This document shows positions 24,401-38,300 of a stretch of 64,000 nucleotides of DNA, in pieces. Below the pieces are notes generated by a model that made no database searches, was not told the DNA's origin, and saw only the letters and a list, made by a program, of their open reading frames with translations. The translations under genes were made by a program, and so were the position numbers. Where the stretch lies: positions 7,812,001-7,876,000 of the forward strand of contig NC_046675.1 in assembly GCF_003369915.1 (NCBI RefSeq), written 5' to 3'. Each line of letters starts with the position of its first letter. The stretch's first letter is position 1. This DNA is from Drosophila miranda. Taxonomy: Eukaryota > Arthropoda > Insecta > Diptera > Drosophilidae.

Positions 24401-24869
24401 GACAACAGCAGGGCAACGGCAGCGATAAGTCGGACCCCTCTGAACCTGGCTTATCGCTGTTATCAGCGCCACTGAAACACGCCAGGGGGTCCGGTCCCTT
24501 GCCTAGACAAGTGTTTTGACAGCTATTTTTGGACCTACTTTTCCACTACTCACTTAGGGGTTTGTCCAGATTCAGGTCCCGCTTCAGCTGGATGCTCTGG
24601 GGCACGGCCTTCTCGGTCAGTTCGGCCAAGGACTAAAGAGAATTGAGAAGGGATTGGCTCGTGGATTGACCTTGGATTGTGGCTGCCCTCACCTTATAGC
24701 CCAGAGTGTCTAGCATGGCCACCACATCCGTCTTGCGTGGACCTATGTGGCGACTGGGAAAGTCGGATTTTGTGGGGAAAAGCACCTCCTCCACGGGCGT
24801 GGTGGCCAGATAGCGATGCTGGCACCTTAGCAGCAGGCTGCGACTGCTCGTTCCCAAAAGTCGTTGCAT
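21472..24869 (-). CDS. Gldc: Glycine decarboxylase, P-protein of the mitochondrial glycine cleavage system
   Basis: Six coding exons: 24869-24693, 24632-24554, 24347-23821, 23769-23036, 22973-21644 and 21582-21472, all with consistent phase, giving 985 residues (human about 1020). It decarboxylates glycine with pyridoxal phosphate and passes the aminomethyl group to lipoyl H-protein in the mitochondrial matrix. The start at ATG 24869 gives a basic, serine-rich presequence ([15 protein letters not shown]). An in-frame start-like codon at 24962 is less likely. The PLP lysine is K730 in the [18 protein letters not shown] motif (codon 22301-22303). The small last exon encodes a conserved GLDC tail ([12 protein letters not shown], then HLVCTCPP). 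The D. melanogaster counterpart is CG3999, from memory. No lesions seen. Confidence 0.96.
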
Positions 24870-26361
24870 CGTTTGGACTGAAGGAAGACTCGGGGCAAAG
24901 GCACGTCCACGGCAGGCGGATTTCAATCGATGACTGACTCGAGGCTGGAGAGATTCTCCCATTTTAGCTGATAACGACTAGACAGATCCGTCTTATCACG
25001 GGAGATTATGGAGAGAGAGCCCCTCTCACCAAGCAAAGCCCAGACAGAATGATGGAAAAATGTACGCGTTCGTATTTGGTTTCTTTTTTTTTATATTTTA
25101 TTTGAAAACTTAAAACTCTTTAACATTTTGTAACAAAAATATTTCCATTATGTCCAATTTTCATTTCTTCCATTTAAATTTCGAACATCAACAACAAGGA
25201 AAGAACTCACAGAAAACAAAATTTCTTAAATGACACAAAAAAATAAAATTGCATTAATATTCGATTTTTGGGTATTTCGTATTCGTACTCGTATAAACTG
25301 AAGCCGTTCTTGAATTGTTTTTGCCTACTTAACAATTGCATTTAATAATAATATTTATCCCAAGGTCGTTGGGAAGGGAACACATAACCCGCAAATCGAT
25401 ATATACTTTTCATAAAATTTTCGTAATCGTTTTGAATAACTTTCGGTTCCGTTGCCTTGTGAGATAACTGTTTCTATAGCCATTTGCATTCGGGTTTAAT
25501 TGAGTTTTGGAGCTTTTTTCATTACTGAAATTCAACAACTGCAACCGATATATGATTTAATATAATATATATCATTCGGAATCGGTATAGGTATACATAT
25601 ATGTATATATATAACAAATATTGGTAAACTAATATTACGGCTCGTGTCAGTCAGTTAAAATTCTTTGATTAATGCTTATTTTTTATCCACGACTAACTCG
25701 GCCCAAAAATGCATTGAGAGTTTTACACCGTTGCATAACTTTGTTGTGATCTTGGTTGGCTAGTGTATTCTGTAGTATTTGTTAGACAATATTTAAGAAA
25801 AGTTTAAGTTTAAGGTTAAGTTTAAGTTGAATTGAGTGTTTCAGAAACATTTCTCGTTAAAGGTTAAAGTTTAATGGTTAAAGGAATTAGCTAAACTTGT
25901 TTAACGCTGAAAAAAGATGCTGTAACCGCTTCACATTCTGGTTATAATTCCGATAGGTATTATCTTTGTATATATACTCGTATGTAGATATATAGTATGT
26001 AGATTGTATAAAAAATCTTTGCTAAGTTATGATTAGTTGCGTTTCTGGTGCTGTCAATGTAGATGAGGTAAGTTGCAAGAAGCCAAAGATGGTTTGGTGC
26101 AAAAGTTTCGCCTTAACATTTTGTGGAAGAGTATATTTTGTTGTGTATATATAGTATTGTATGTAGATATATGTATGTGTAAATCTGATGTGTGTATTAT
26201 GTATATATATTGCTTTTTGTATTATCTTACGATTCTTCTGATGTTTAAAATGTTCACTCGTAAAGTAATCAATTTGAGCTTGATTTGATCGGTAAACGAT
26301 CTTTATGCGGAGTGAGGTTAGGTGTGGAATATGTGTGTCAGTGGTAGAGCAGTGCGTCCCT
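24870..26361 (-). other. Gldc upstream region and probable 3' UTR of the TBC1D30-type gene
   Basis: No coding exon. From 26361 downward the sequence is AT-rich, as expected for the 3' UTR of the minus-strand Rab GAP gene. A minus-strand AATAAA at 25097-25102 is a reasonable cleavage signal, which would give a 3' UTR of about 1.3 kb. This leaves roughly 0.2 kb before the Gldc start codon, so Gldc's promoter must be compact. Confidence 0.5.
25097..25102 (-). terminator. Candidate polyadenylation signal for the TBC1D30-type gene
   Basis: AATAAA on the minus strand in a T-rich context (a TTTTTTTTT run on the plus strand lies just downstream in transcription). Chosen by position only; other AT-rich candidates exist closer to the stop codon. 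Confidence 0.35.
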
Positions 26362-29300
26362 CTATGGCTTGTCCTGTTCAGTGGGGGTCTTGGGGGTATA
26401 GCCTGAGCCAAAGCTGGTCTTAAACTGATATTGACCGAGCAGGGAAGGGGAAGTACCCACACCCACCCCGCCCAGGGAGCTACTGGTCAAGGGTTCTCGC
26501 AAAGTGAATGACATCATTGGATTATACACCCCAGTGGAGTACGTCAGAGAGCTCGTAGTGGTCACACTAGCGGCACTACAGCTGGAAATGGGATCGGTTA
26601 AACGACTGCCCAAGGAGCTGGAGAAGTTGTAGGGCACAAAAGAGCTCGATGTCGTGATGGCTGAAGCGGATGTTGTGGTGGAGGCAAGCAAGTTGTCGGT
26701 GCTATGCAGTCGCAGATCGGAGGAACTGCTGCCGCCGATGGGCGATAGAGATTTGCCGGATCCGGCCGTGTGCGTGCTCAGATATGAGTAATTGCTGCCG
26801 CCGGGCTGGGAGAATGAAGGGCCTGCATAGCTGCTGGACATGAATGAGGTGTTGCCAGTGGTGGTAATGGGGGTGGAGGTGCTGCTCGTGGTGGAGATCG
26901 ACTGGTAGAGATCGCTATAGCTCTTGGTGGTGACCGATGGTGACACCACGGGCGAACGGCTGGGCGGACGGGAGAGGGTCTGTTTCTCGATTTGTTTCTC
27001 CGTAAGGAAGCGATCATAGAAGGTCGAGGTCACCGTCGTGTGGCGGATCTCCAGCTTGGCTGGCTGGTAGGCTGGCGGGGCTGCAGGGGCATTCGGACGC
27101 CTGTACGGATCGTAGGGCTGTCGGTAGGGCGACACGGGCCGGGGGAAACTATCGGTTGCCGTTGCTGTTCCTGCTATTGTGGTACCTGTTGTTGTTGTTG
27201 TGGTGGTGGAGTTGTAGTTGTAGTTGGTGGTGGTGTGCCGTGTGGCTGAGGATCGGGTCTCGTATGGGGAGCTCAACGGTGTTCTGCAGGCCGAGCGTCG
27301 GTCGTCCGCGTACTTGGCGCACGTCTCTTCTAGTTGTCTATCTACTTTATGAAACTTGGTTAAACTACTCCCGCTACTTAGTTCGCTACGATTATCAGCA
27401 AAATAATTTGGCAACATATTATCACGTCTTACCCTACTGCTCTCGCGCTCCTCCCGCTCCTCCCGGTCCTCCTGCTCTCCGCGTCTCCTGCGCGGCGACA
27501 GATCCCTGCTGATGTCCCTGTGCGAGCGATGGTGCAGCGGACTCACGTCCCTCCCGAGGGGACTCAACGAGCGCCGCGACTCTGCCGAGCCCAGCGAACG
27601 ATGCTCCGAGGTTATCCTTATAGATGGGGTATAGTCGCTGCTGCGTTGCATGGTCCGGCCCCGACTCTCGCTGCGACTGTGGGCGAGATCCTCCACGGAA
27701 CTCTTCTTGCTGGCGAAGTGCAGGGAGTCGGTGAACAGCGAGTCAATGTAGCGCTGGCACTTCTCCTTTTGGTAGGGCTTCTCCTCACACAGTGTGTCGA
27801 TGGACTTGATTGAGTTCTTGATGGAGCTGAGGCGATCGTTGATGTTCTCACCCGTCGTCCTCAGCGGCACGCCCGTGTGCGTCCCAGTGCGGGTGATGGG
27901 AGACGTTTCCTACAAAGGATACATTTTGTCAGTGAAAAATCATGGCTCAAATAAACATGGCTGATATCGAGAGATTCTTTCCAAGACCGTTAATTATAAT
28001 TTTAAATTAGAACAGAGAGATCCATCTAAACATGGACTATGATCAACGACTCCCCTTCGATTAGCGACTTACCCTCATCAGGCGACTGCCCAGGGCGTCT
28101 AGACCTTCTGCCGAGCTGCTGCTGTAGCTGCGAATGCTTGATGGCTGATCTGCAAGAGTCTTCTTAAGAATACGTTGAAGAATTTTATTATTCTCCGATA
28201 AACACTCCATAACCTCATTTGCGGTGCCCACCATTCGTTCGCTGGACTGGCGTGACTTTGGGCGCGGCGCTGACGCCTCCTCGAAGTAGTCCTCGTCCTC
28301 GTCCCGGAAGCGTATCACCTTGGGACTGGTGGGTCGATAGTGCGTATGGGTGTGCTTGGAGTGTGCATCGTCGCGTCGATAATCATCGGGGTCATCGCGT
28401 CGCATCGCAGACTTTGGCGTGGTGGCACCCCCTCCCCGGCGAGGACTCTGTTCGCGCGACTTGGCCGATTTGAACTCTTCGAAGGATATTGAGGGCGAGA
28501 TAACGTCCTTGAGCTTTTGGTTAAAGGCCTTGTAGTCCTTTTGTGTCTTAAAGTCGAAGCTATGCTCCTCCTCCAGAGCCCGCATGCGCACGTCCAGCTC
28601 CTCAGCCGTGGGGGGCTCTGGCCTGCCCGGAGAGCTGACCAGGCGTTCGAGATTGTGCACCGGCGTCCGGGGCTGCTGCTCTTCCAGCATCTTCTTGCGC
28701 TTGATATCCTCGATGGTGGGGGAGCGAGAGCGCGACTTGTGGCGGGAGGGTCGGACAGGAGACTTGAGCTTCTCGTCCAGGAGGCGAATGCGATGCTCCA
28801 GCTCCCCGGTTGTGGGTATTTCGCTGCTATCGGGACTCGGATCGAGCAGCATTTCGAGGGGATGAATGGGTGGCTTTCGATTGGGATCGTTCATACGCCT
28901 GGCCAGATTCTCCTTCGACTTGGACCGTACCAGATCGAGGACTCTATACTTGAACTCCAGGTCATCGGAGATGGGCAGATCATTGGGATGCGGCTGGCGA
29001 CGTACTGGCGAGGTGTAGGGACTTCTTTTCGCCTTCTTTTCGGAGGCTCGAGTCGGTGATGAACCCGGCGTCTTTTGACGCTGACGAGATGGTGATGTAT
29101 ACGGGGAGGTGTACGGCGATGAATACGGGGACTTGCTGGCTGCCTTGCGCGATGGAGAATTGTACGGCGACTTGGTGGCTGCCTTGCGCGATGGAGAAGT
29201 GTACGGCGACTTGGTGGCCGTCTTCCGTGCAGGACTACGCGAACGTTGGGTGGCTGGTGGAGGTGGTTCCTCCTTGGTTGGTGTCTCCTCAACTGCGAGA

Positions 29301-32300
29301 TCGTCATCGTCTAGGCCCTTGCCCTCGCACAAATCTAGATACTTGTTGAGGTCCTTCTCGTGGGAGAGCGAGTATTGCAACTTGATCTTTCGTTCGATTT
29401 CCTTCAAGCGCTGCTCCACATCGATCTTTTCCACATCCTCGAGCAGCTTGATCTGACGTTCGAGCGAACGGAATCGGGCCTCCAGCTCCTTCGTCGAGGG
29501 TAAGTAAACCGTTTTTCGTTTCAGGTGATGCTTGACCGGGTTGGGTCCCCAGTCATAGTCGTTTGGCTCTTCAGCCTCTGGCTTATCTTCTATCGGTTCT
29601 TTAGCTGCTTTTGCCGGCTTTTCTTCTTCCACATTTCCACTGGTATAATCCTCGATCTGTTTGGTGAGATCGGTAATGGCCTGAGCCTGCTCCACTTGCT
29701 CGGCAGAGGGCTTGCTTTCAGCTCGTATCAGGCGGCCATCTTCGGACTTGATTAAATTCCGGTCGTTCAGCTGCTTTTCCAAGGCCTGAAAGAGATCTTC
29801 GAGTTCTTCGGTGTTGGCTCTGGTCAGGCGCCGGAGTCTTGAAGCCTTGGGTTCATTGTCCATTAGGAGCACAACAGTCTTGTTGCTGGCATCCACAGGT
29901 CCAGTATCGCTGCCATTGGTGACCATTTTGTCTGGCATTTCCTTGGAGGCATCCTTGGTAGTTGGTTGGTTCTTTTCTGGCTGCTGATTGGAGGATTTCT
30001 TCTTGGCTGTGCTCTCGTCGGAACAGCACTTCTTTGCTTTCGTTTCTTCGTTTTTGTTGGGCTTGTCTTTCTCAGCTTGAGGAGGTTCCATTTCCTTGGA
30101 AGAGGGTTCTTCAACATGTTCGGGTTTGATTACCTCTTCCTGTTTGGTATTCTCTTCTTGTACCTCCGACTTTGGATCGACCACTGCCTCTTTAGCTGTT
30201 TTATCGCCATCTACCTCTTTGGCCCGGGCTTGGGCTATCTCTTCATTTTCCAGGGTTTTGGTCTCCTTCACCGTTTCGGGCTCAATGCCCTCTGGCGGAA
30301 GGTCTTCCAATCTAACCGTCTCATCGCTTTTGACATTCTGGTTGTGGCAATCCTTCTCCTGCTTTTTGGAGGCTTCACTCTCATCAGGCTTATCCGGCTG
30401 TGGCTGCGGCTCTTCTAAAGCTTCATTCTCTGGGATGACGGCGCCGTTCTTGGCTCTCTCTTCCACCAACTGTGCCTCCAGCTGCTCGATACGTCGTGCC
30501 AGGTCCTCTGTAGTGGACTTGGACTCGCTCCTCTTCCGTTCAGAGTCCTTGTTGACCATCATTTTAATGTTGATGCTGATGTTGATGGGCTTGTGGGAGT
30601 CCACTTCCTCCAGCTCGCTAAAGTTCTGCGTGTATCGCACCAGCTCCTTGCCGGTGGTGGCATCGATGGTGTCCGTGCTCAGCCGACGCGGCGAGCCGCT
30701 GTCCTCGCTCTGGGGGGCCACAGCCACTGCCGCCGCTGACTTCTCGCGCATGGCTTCCAGCAACTTGAGACTGTTCTCGCTCAGCTGCTTCTCCAGGGCC
30801 AGGACACGCTGCTCCAGCTGGCCTTCGGCCAGAGCCTGGCGCGAGGTGCTCGGCCCGTCAGCGCTGATCACTAGGACATTGGCCTTCGATGCAACTTCGG
30901 AATCACTTGCACAGCGCTGCTTGTAGAATTTCATATACAATTGCTTCTCCAGGAATTGTAATCGGTTTACCAGATCGGCCCTTGAGGGCAAATCGGAGAA
31001 ACGACGAACCGTTCGCTGCTGCCAGGGTTCATCATTTCCCGATCTGTAGTAAGCCGTGTTTGCAGGTGCTTCCGAGGTCTCATCGCCCATCGTTGTGGGT
31101 CGCTGTTGCAGTTGCAGCTGCCGTTGTCGTTGCTGCTGCTTTCGCTGCGGATTGATCTGGCTGGGCTTGAGGTTCTCCTCACCCGGGCCTTGTCCCTGCA
31201 TTTTGCTCTGGAGCTCTTCGATGAGTGCCTGCTGCTGGTGAAGTGTGGGCGCCGCCAGGATCCTGAGCTCCGCGGGTGGCAGTGGAGGAGCCGGGGGCGG
31301 AGAAGGTATATGCGCCTCAATGGCCACATCCACCAGCTTGGGCTGGGACTTGGTTTTGCTCTCCGCCTTGTCCTTGCCATGCAACGCCTCGAAGCGACTC
31401 TCCAGGTCCTCCGTTGACGGCGGCTGTTTCTTCTCCGCCGCTCGGTCCTCACCGCACTCCGAGATGACCTCCTGTTCGATCCGTTCGAGAGCTTGGTTCA
31501 CGGTCTCGCTTTGAGTGGAAAAATGATTCTTGCTGCTCATGCGACGCTTCAGGGTTTCGTAGCGTTTTTCAAGATCCTCTGTTGAGGGCGGTTCCGAAGC
31601 TCTTCTCTTACTGCGATCCTTCTGTTCGGTTTGCTGACATTCCTCAGTATTTTTTGTTCGAGTATTTTCCGTTTTTGTTTCGTGAGACTCCTTAATATTA
31701 TTTGCTGAAGTTTCCTGGGTTTCTTCAGCCTTCTTTGATGGAATTTCGTCCGTTTTCTTCGATGCAGTGACCTCCTTTTCCTTGGTCTCCAACGTCTTGC
31801 TGGCACTCTTACATCGCTCTTCGAAACTTTTTCGCTTCTCCTCAGCTCGAACTTCGACCTCTGATTTCTTCTGATCGTTTGTCAGTACAGAATTGACTTC
31901 TTTCAGCTTCTCCTCAAAGGTTTTCGTGGACTTTTGTTCCCTTTCCGCAGTCTCAGCTTCCTTTTGATTCCTTGCTTCTGTCGACCTCTGATCTTTTGCT
32001 GTGGATTTTGTTTGCTCCGCTTCCTTGGATGACTCCAGGTTGGTTGTGCTCAATTGCTTCTCCAGGGCATTGAAACGCTTCTCCAGCTCCTCTGTGGAAG
32101 GTGGGGACTTACGTGGAGTCTTCACAGGTTCTTCTTGATTTTCCACATTTTCTGGTTCTGGCTTCTTTTTGGTCTTCTCTGATTCCACTTTCGTGTCGGG
32201 GCTGTCTTTTCCCGATGCTTTTGGTTCGACTCTTTTAGACGCTTCTTTTTCTTCAGGGGTTTTCGTTGGTGTCCTATCCTTACCCTTAACCGTTTCGTTT

Positions 32301-35300
32301 TGTTTATTGCTCTCTTCGGAATCCTTTGAGTCCTTTAAAGCCCGTCTTTCTTGGGGTTTCTCATCTCTATTTTCAGAATCTTCTGGCTCTTTTCGGGCCT
32401 TAGGTTCCTCCCTGGCTGGCTCTTTTCGGGCCTTAGGTTCGTCCGTGGCTGGCTCTTTTCGGGCCTTAGGTTCCTCCGTGGCTGGTTCTTTTCGGGCCTT
32501 AGGTTCCTCCTTGGCTGGCTCTTCATCGGGTGGCTCCTTTTTAGTCTTGGCTGGGCTACTATTCTGTACGCTCATCTTGCGTTCCAGGGCATTGAAACGA
32601 TCCTCCAGCTCGGCTGTCGAGGGCAGTTTCCTAAGGCGTGGCTGGTCTCCTTCTTTATCTTCTTTATTTTTATCAGTTTCCGTCCCTTTACTGTTTTCCG
32701 TTTGGGGTGTTGTTGCTGTGTCCTTTGTCTCGGATTGGGAGTCCTCTGATCTGTGGAGTTTGCTGGTCTTCTCGCTGTCCTTCTGCTCTTTCGCGCCACT
32801 TCCGCTGGACTGCTCTGCATCCCCCAGGTCCACCGGGGGAGCCTTGGAACTTGATTCACTGGAACTCATTTGCTTGGTTAAGGCATCGAAACGGCTCTCT
32901 AGATCGGCTGTTGAGGGAATCCGCTCAGACTTTTCGGCCAATTCTGGATCCACTTCCTCCAGCTCCTTTCGCACCTTCTCGGCACTGAGCTGCTTTTCCA
33001 GGGTCTCGAATCGCTCCTCCAAGGCGGCCGTGCTGGGAATATACTTGGGCTTATCACATGACTGCTCCTGGCTGAAGCGATGCTCCAGCGCCTGGAAACG
33101 CTCCTCGATATCGATCGTCGAGGATCTGGTCAGCGTCTTGCGTCGTGGATCGTGACGCTTCCGGCTGGCATTGCTCAAAATGGCGGCTGTCGGAGGCGGT
33201 GGCTGCTGCGACTCTATCGTCATGCTCAGCACCTCCTTGTAGTCGTCTTTGTTTTCGCCGGGAATGTTGTCGTCGCGGATCTGCGGCACTTTGCCATCCG
33301 CATCCACCAGGTCTTCCCTTATCTGAGGCGGAGACATTGCCTTCGCCTCCTGCTCGCCGCTCTGTCCCTCCACCTGAGCCCTCTGTTCCATGTACACCGC
33401 TCGAGCGTCCGTTCCCTCTTCGTTGAGGGAGTAGGACAGTTCCAGGCGGCTGGGACGCTCCACACTGTTCACCCGCTCGAAATACTGATTGGTAACGCCA
33501 TCTTCACTAAAATCGAACCGACGTGGAGTGGATTCGACGCCCTGCTCCTCTGCCGCACTCGCCGCTCCTGCTGCTCCCTCAATGCCCAGGGGATCGATGG
33601 ACACCGGCCTGGGCGTCGGAAGCGGACTGATGCAGGACGCGCCCAGATAGCTGGTCATGTCCGGCATCGGCGACAGCTGACTGGTGCTGGTGATTCCAGG
33701 GGTATCTGTGTCCACCAGCAGGTGCAGTGGCTCCATTTTGCTGGCCAGCTCGGGCTCATAGCCGAAGCGGCCGCTTTCGGTGGCACTGTCCTCTGCAACT
33801 TCCGCCACCTGTTTGGCGGCCGGCTCCTTCTCATCCCCACTCTCTGTGCCCATCAGCATGAAGGGTATTTCATGGGAGCTGGGAGCCCAGGACTTTGGTC
33901 TCTGGCGCTCCAAGCTCGCCTCTCGGGACCCCGTCAACAGCTGCGGCTTCTCTTTTAGCTTGCGCGCCAGCCTCGCCTTTTGCTTGGGACTTTTCTCCGT
34001 CGACTTGGGGTCATCGTCGTCACACAGACTGGTGTCCGTGCTGGATCCACCGCCGCCGGTGCTGCCACCACTGCCCCCGGCGCGTTCCACCTGCTCCTGC
34101 TCGCCATCGCTGTCCTCGCTGTACGAGGAGCTGTCGCTCTTGCCGAATCGCGAACGGAGCTTCTGCGTCTTCATCGTCTTATCAGCGCCCTCGCGTACTA
34201 AGGCCGCCCGTTCCGCTTTGATCTCCTTCCAGGTCAGGCTGTCCCGGCGTCTGAGAGTGGGGTCCGTGTCCCGCCACAGGAGGGTCTCGCCGCGTCGCAG
34301 CTGCTTTTCGGTGGAAGGTTTGGTGTGCAGAACGGCTGGGAGGGAGGGCTTCCTGGCAGGTGGTATGGCTCCCAGGGGGGCACTCACCCTCTTCCCCTTG
34401 TTGGTGATGATGGCCGGCCGGCCGAGGAGCAGCTGATTGACTGCCACCGAGGCGTGCGCAGTATTCGGTGGTCCCTGACGGGCTGCCGTCGAGCAGGCGG
34501 TGGTCAGGATGACATGCGCCTGTTTCTGGCGCTCCCTCAACCGATCGTACTGCTTCTTGAGCAGCGAAATGTCCAGGGCCATGCGGTCCTTTGGCTCCGT
34601 AGGCTGCCTGCCCGCTGCTGGTCCCACGGAGCCGCGACGGCCCCAGTTCAGACCCCAGACGGTGGCCACCGCCATGCGCTCCTCATCCGAATGCGTGTCC
34701 TCGTCATCGTAGTACAGTCTGCAAGGGAGGATGCTCAGAATGCTGGGACTTTGAATATCTCTTTCCGATATACTCACTGCATTCCCTGTTGGTGTCGGAG
34801 AGGGGCAATGTTGTACAGATGCTTGTCCCTCAGCTGCCTGAGATCCGCTATGGGTCCTAGCTTGACGACTCTTTCGATCAGTCCATTCGAATCGATCAAA
34901 TGGCCGTTAAGCAGTTCACTCGAATAGGAACCCATTTTGCCATAGAACTCATCGGCTGAACGGACACTGAGAACGCGTCTGAAACGAGAAGAAAGGCATC
35001 TCTTGAAAGGTATTCCAATGGTAATAAAGAGTGCATTTTATAGTCTTTGCTAGTCTGTTGAAGGCCTAATACTCTGCCTACAGTCAAATCTCAGTGGCTG
35101 GCTCTGAACGCCAAAGAGCCTGGAGCCACCCTCACAAAATATCGTGCCAAAAAAATGTATGGGCGTTACTCATATTGTCTCCACTTATACCCTGTCTTCA
35201 AAATGCGTCAAATATTGTGCTGATGCAGGAATCACTATGGAGAACAGAAAGTTTTTATATCTAGGATTGTATTTGTTTAAGAGCTTAAGAGCTACTTTGG

Positions 35301-38300
35301 ATTCAGTTTCCTGGCGTTTGCCGTTTAGATTTCTTTGACATTGAAATCCCTTAGCCCCAAACTAGTTTGCATCTAGCTCAGCCCCATGTCTAGTCGGTTT
35401 ATGCATTTGCCATCCTTGTTGATAACTGGTTTACTTGTTGTTATCCACAGACACCATAAAAAGTTCCGGAATGACAGAACATAAAATTTCTGGTGGCCAA
35501 AAAACGAACCGAAACTGCTAAATTGCATTTGGCAAGCGAGAAAAAGTTTTACCAAATTTCTAACAGCAGCCTTGACACAAATTCGTGCCGCACACTGCAG
35601 CACCAACAATTTGGGGGTGGGGTGTTGCACTTGCACCCAACCAAGCAAAAAACCCAAAGCCACCGCAGAGACAGGGACAGAGAGGCTGTACTCACTCTTC
35701 AAGGAGGCTCCAGAGAACGAGAGCGGTGCGGAGGATGACATCGCTGCCCTCGATGAGCACCAGGTCCCAGACGCGCAGCACACAGGACATGGGCAGGCAG
35801 GTGCAGAACATGGTGAGGAACCACTGCATGGTGAAGACATTGGTCAAGGGCGGCTCGTAGGCATTCTCCACGGGCCCCTGAAGGCGCTGCAGGTGCTTGG
35901 CGAGGCGCGGCAGACGCGTTTGCATCAGTTCGCGGAATACGCCCATGTCCGCCTGGAGGCCGCCCATCGAGCCGTAGAAGTAGCCCGTCGGCAGTACGCC
36001 CTCAACCAGATAGATCATGACCTTCATAGACTCCTCCTCCTCCTTATCCATGACCTGCAGTATCAGAGCGCCCAGCATGTTGAAACCCTGGGTGGGATGG
36101 ACGAGAGTATTCTTGAGTCGAGGCAGCAGACAAAGAGCCGTCGAGGAGCACTCACCTGGCAATAGCCCACCTCGGGATTGTAGCGGGCATACCCGAGCAG
36201 AATGCGCTTCAGCTTGGCCTGGTTGATGGATCCCGCGGGGCCGGTGCACAAATTGGAGCCAGTGCGATGCAGGTCCTGGTTTCAGTAAAGGGGAAATCCG
36301 CTTTAAAATAGCCCCGGCCCCAGGGCAGCGTGCACCAGATTCTCACCTTAACGATTTGTATGCCCAGCTCCTCGTCATCCTCGCGCCACTCCTCGCAGAA
36401 GCACTTCTCCCGCTGCTTGGCCCAGTCCACGTTCTTCGACTTGAGGTATTTGTCCGCCAGCGAGAGCCACAGCTGTGTGGGGTAAGGTGGGGTAAGGTGA
36501 TGTGGCCCATGCAATCAGTCTAAACGGACGGCTGACAGCTGAGAGCTGACAGCTGAATGGATACCTTACCTTTCGCCGGAATTCGGGTGGGGTGCCGCCG
36601 GGCAGGCGGGCTACCAGCTTCATGGCATGCAGCCATTGATTGTAATCCGATGCAGCATCCTCATCGGTGGCGACTGCAGCGGCGGTGGTGCTGCAGCTGC
36701 TTTCGTGGCCTCCACCGCCATTGCGTGTCAGCATGTTGTGGGTGGCGGTGCTTCTATTTTTGCTGTTTGTGGTGCTGCTGGTGGGGGAGGTTAGGCTGGC
36801 TTTCCGCGGCGGTGGTGAGAGGCTAAAACGCATTTTAGGCTGTGCATCGTCTGAAAGAGTTAAGTTTTAAGAGTTATATAGCATACGCTCTGGCTGCGAT
36901 CGATTGTATTTCTATATAGTATTTCTATATTCAAATCAGACTCGATTCGGCTGTGTCCCTATGACTTACAATATCCGTGCAGTATGCAAACTTTACATGT
37001 ATATAAGATACGTTTTTATAGATATATTCATAGAAAAAGATTAGTTGGTTTTGTTTAGAGTTAGTAGAGCGCGCAAAAGAGAGAAGAAGAAAGAATACAA
37101 AGAATATATGTATATATTGATATATTTATATAGGTTAGACACATAATCAATCAAGTATTTTGATCCGGATGGTATCAGGAGATGACAGCGAAATGTGTCG
37201 ATGTGCGAAACAAACTCGAGAGCAAAACTAGGACATGCGAATCGGGTGGATGTGAAAAGCCAACATTCAAAGCTAAAATGAAACAAGTCACTCCCCATTT
37301 AAGGCATCCTCCGTGCTGGCTTTTGACACATCTTTGTGTGAAATTGACCATGACATTTATTACGCCAGACAAGTGGTATTCTGTAGGTCTGTGGGGGGTG
37401 CAATGTACATGTGTGTATCTATGACATTTCAGCTTTCACCATGTTATACAACATAGTTAGCAGCTGAGATCTTCTACGCCAAGCTGCCAGACCAAGAACA
37501 GTATCCTCTTGGCTCAACTTGGCCTGGGGCTTCACCCCAACAGCTTTATTGGCTGTACATATGTACCAGTTCTTTTTCCCACACAACACACTCTACACTA
37601 AAGGTCAAGTTAATAAAAAAATAATATTGTGCCTGGCGGAGAGTTTATGAGAGCAGCATAAATTCAGATTGCCTTTCGGTATGGTTCAAGTTTGCTTTTA
37701 GAATCGATAAAAATTTTTGGTTTCTGTGTCGGAGCCCCACTTTATGGCTGATAATTTGATTTCCGCTTTATTTTTCATTTCCAGCTTATTGCCGGCTGAA
37801 ACGTGCTGGAAATGCTAAAGCTCAAATCGGAAGAGTATGCCAAAAAAAAAAACACGAGGAATTTTGGTCGGAATATAAAATTAGCATTTTAAAGAATTCC
37901 CCTGGAAACTGGGGTAAAGAAAATGCTTTAATTTTTCAAGAATTCTATGCAGAAAATGCTTTAATTTTTTGCGGGGAAATCCATTAAAATGCAGAGAAAA
38001 GTTTGCCAAAAAAAAAAGAAAATGGCCTCTGTCGATTTCTCTCTAGATATACAGTTAGATGGGCAATTTCTTTGGCATGTTTTCGCCCAAATTTTCTTCG
38101 CTTATTTACATACATACTTGAGCAGATATGTGTGTGTTTTTGTGCTTGTGTGCGTGTGTTTGTTGTACCTAAGAAGTTTATTCCAACAAATGGCAGGCAT
38201 TCGCATAATGAAGAGGCAATCATGGGAGCTATTGCCGGGACTTTGCTGAAAGTTAAATTCAAGTAAACATCGGCTTGTGTGTTCAGGAGAAAATTGAAGA

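Noticed and set aside
32169..33155. Plus-strand frame of 328 codons opposite the Rab GAP exon
   Set aside because: Antisense shadow of the repetitive charged coding exon; low-complexity Ser/Phe/Leu composition.
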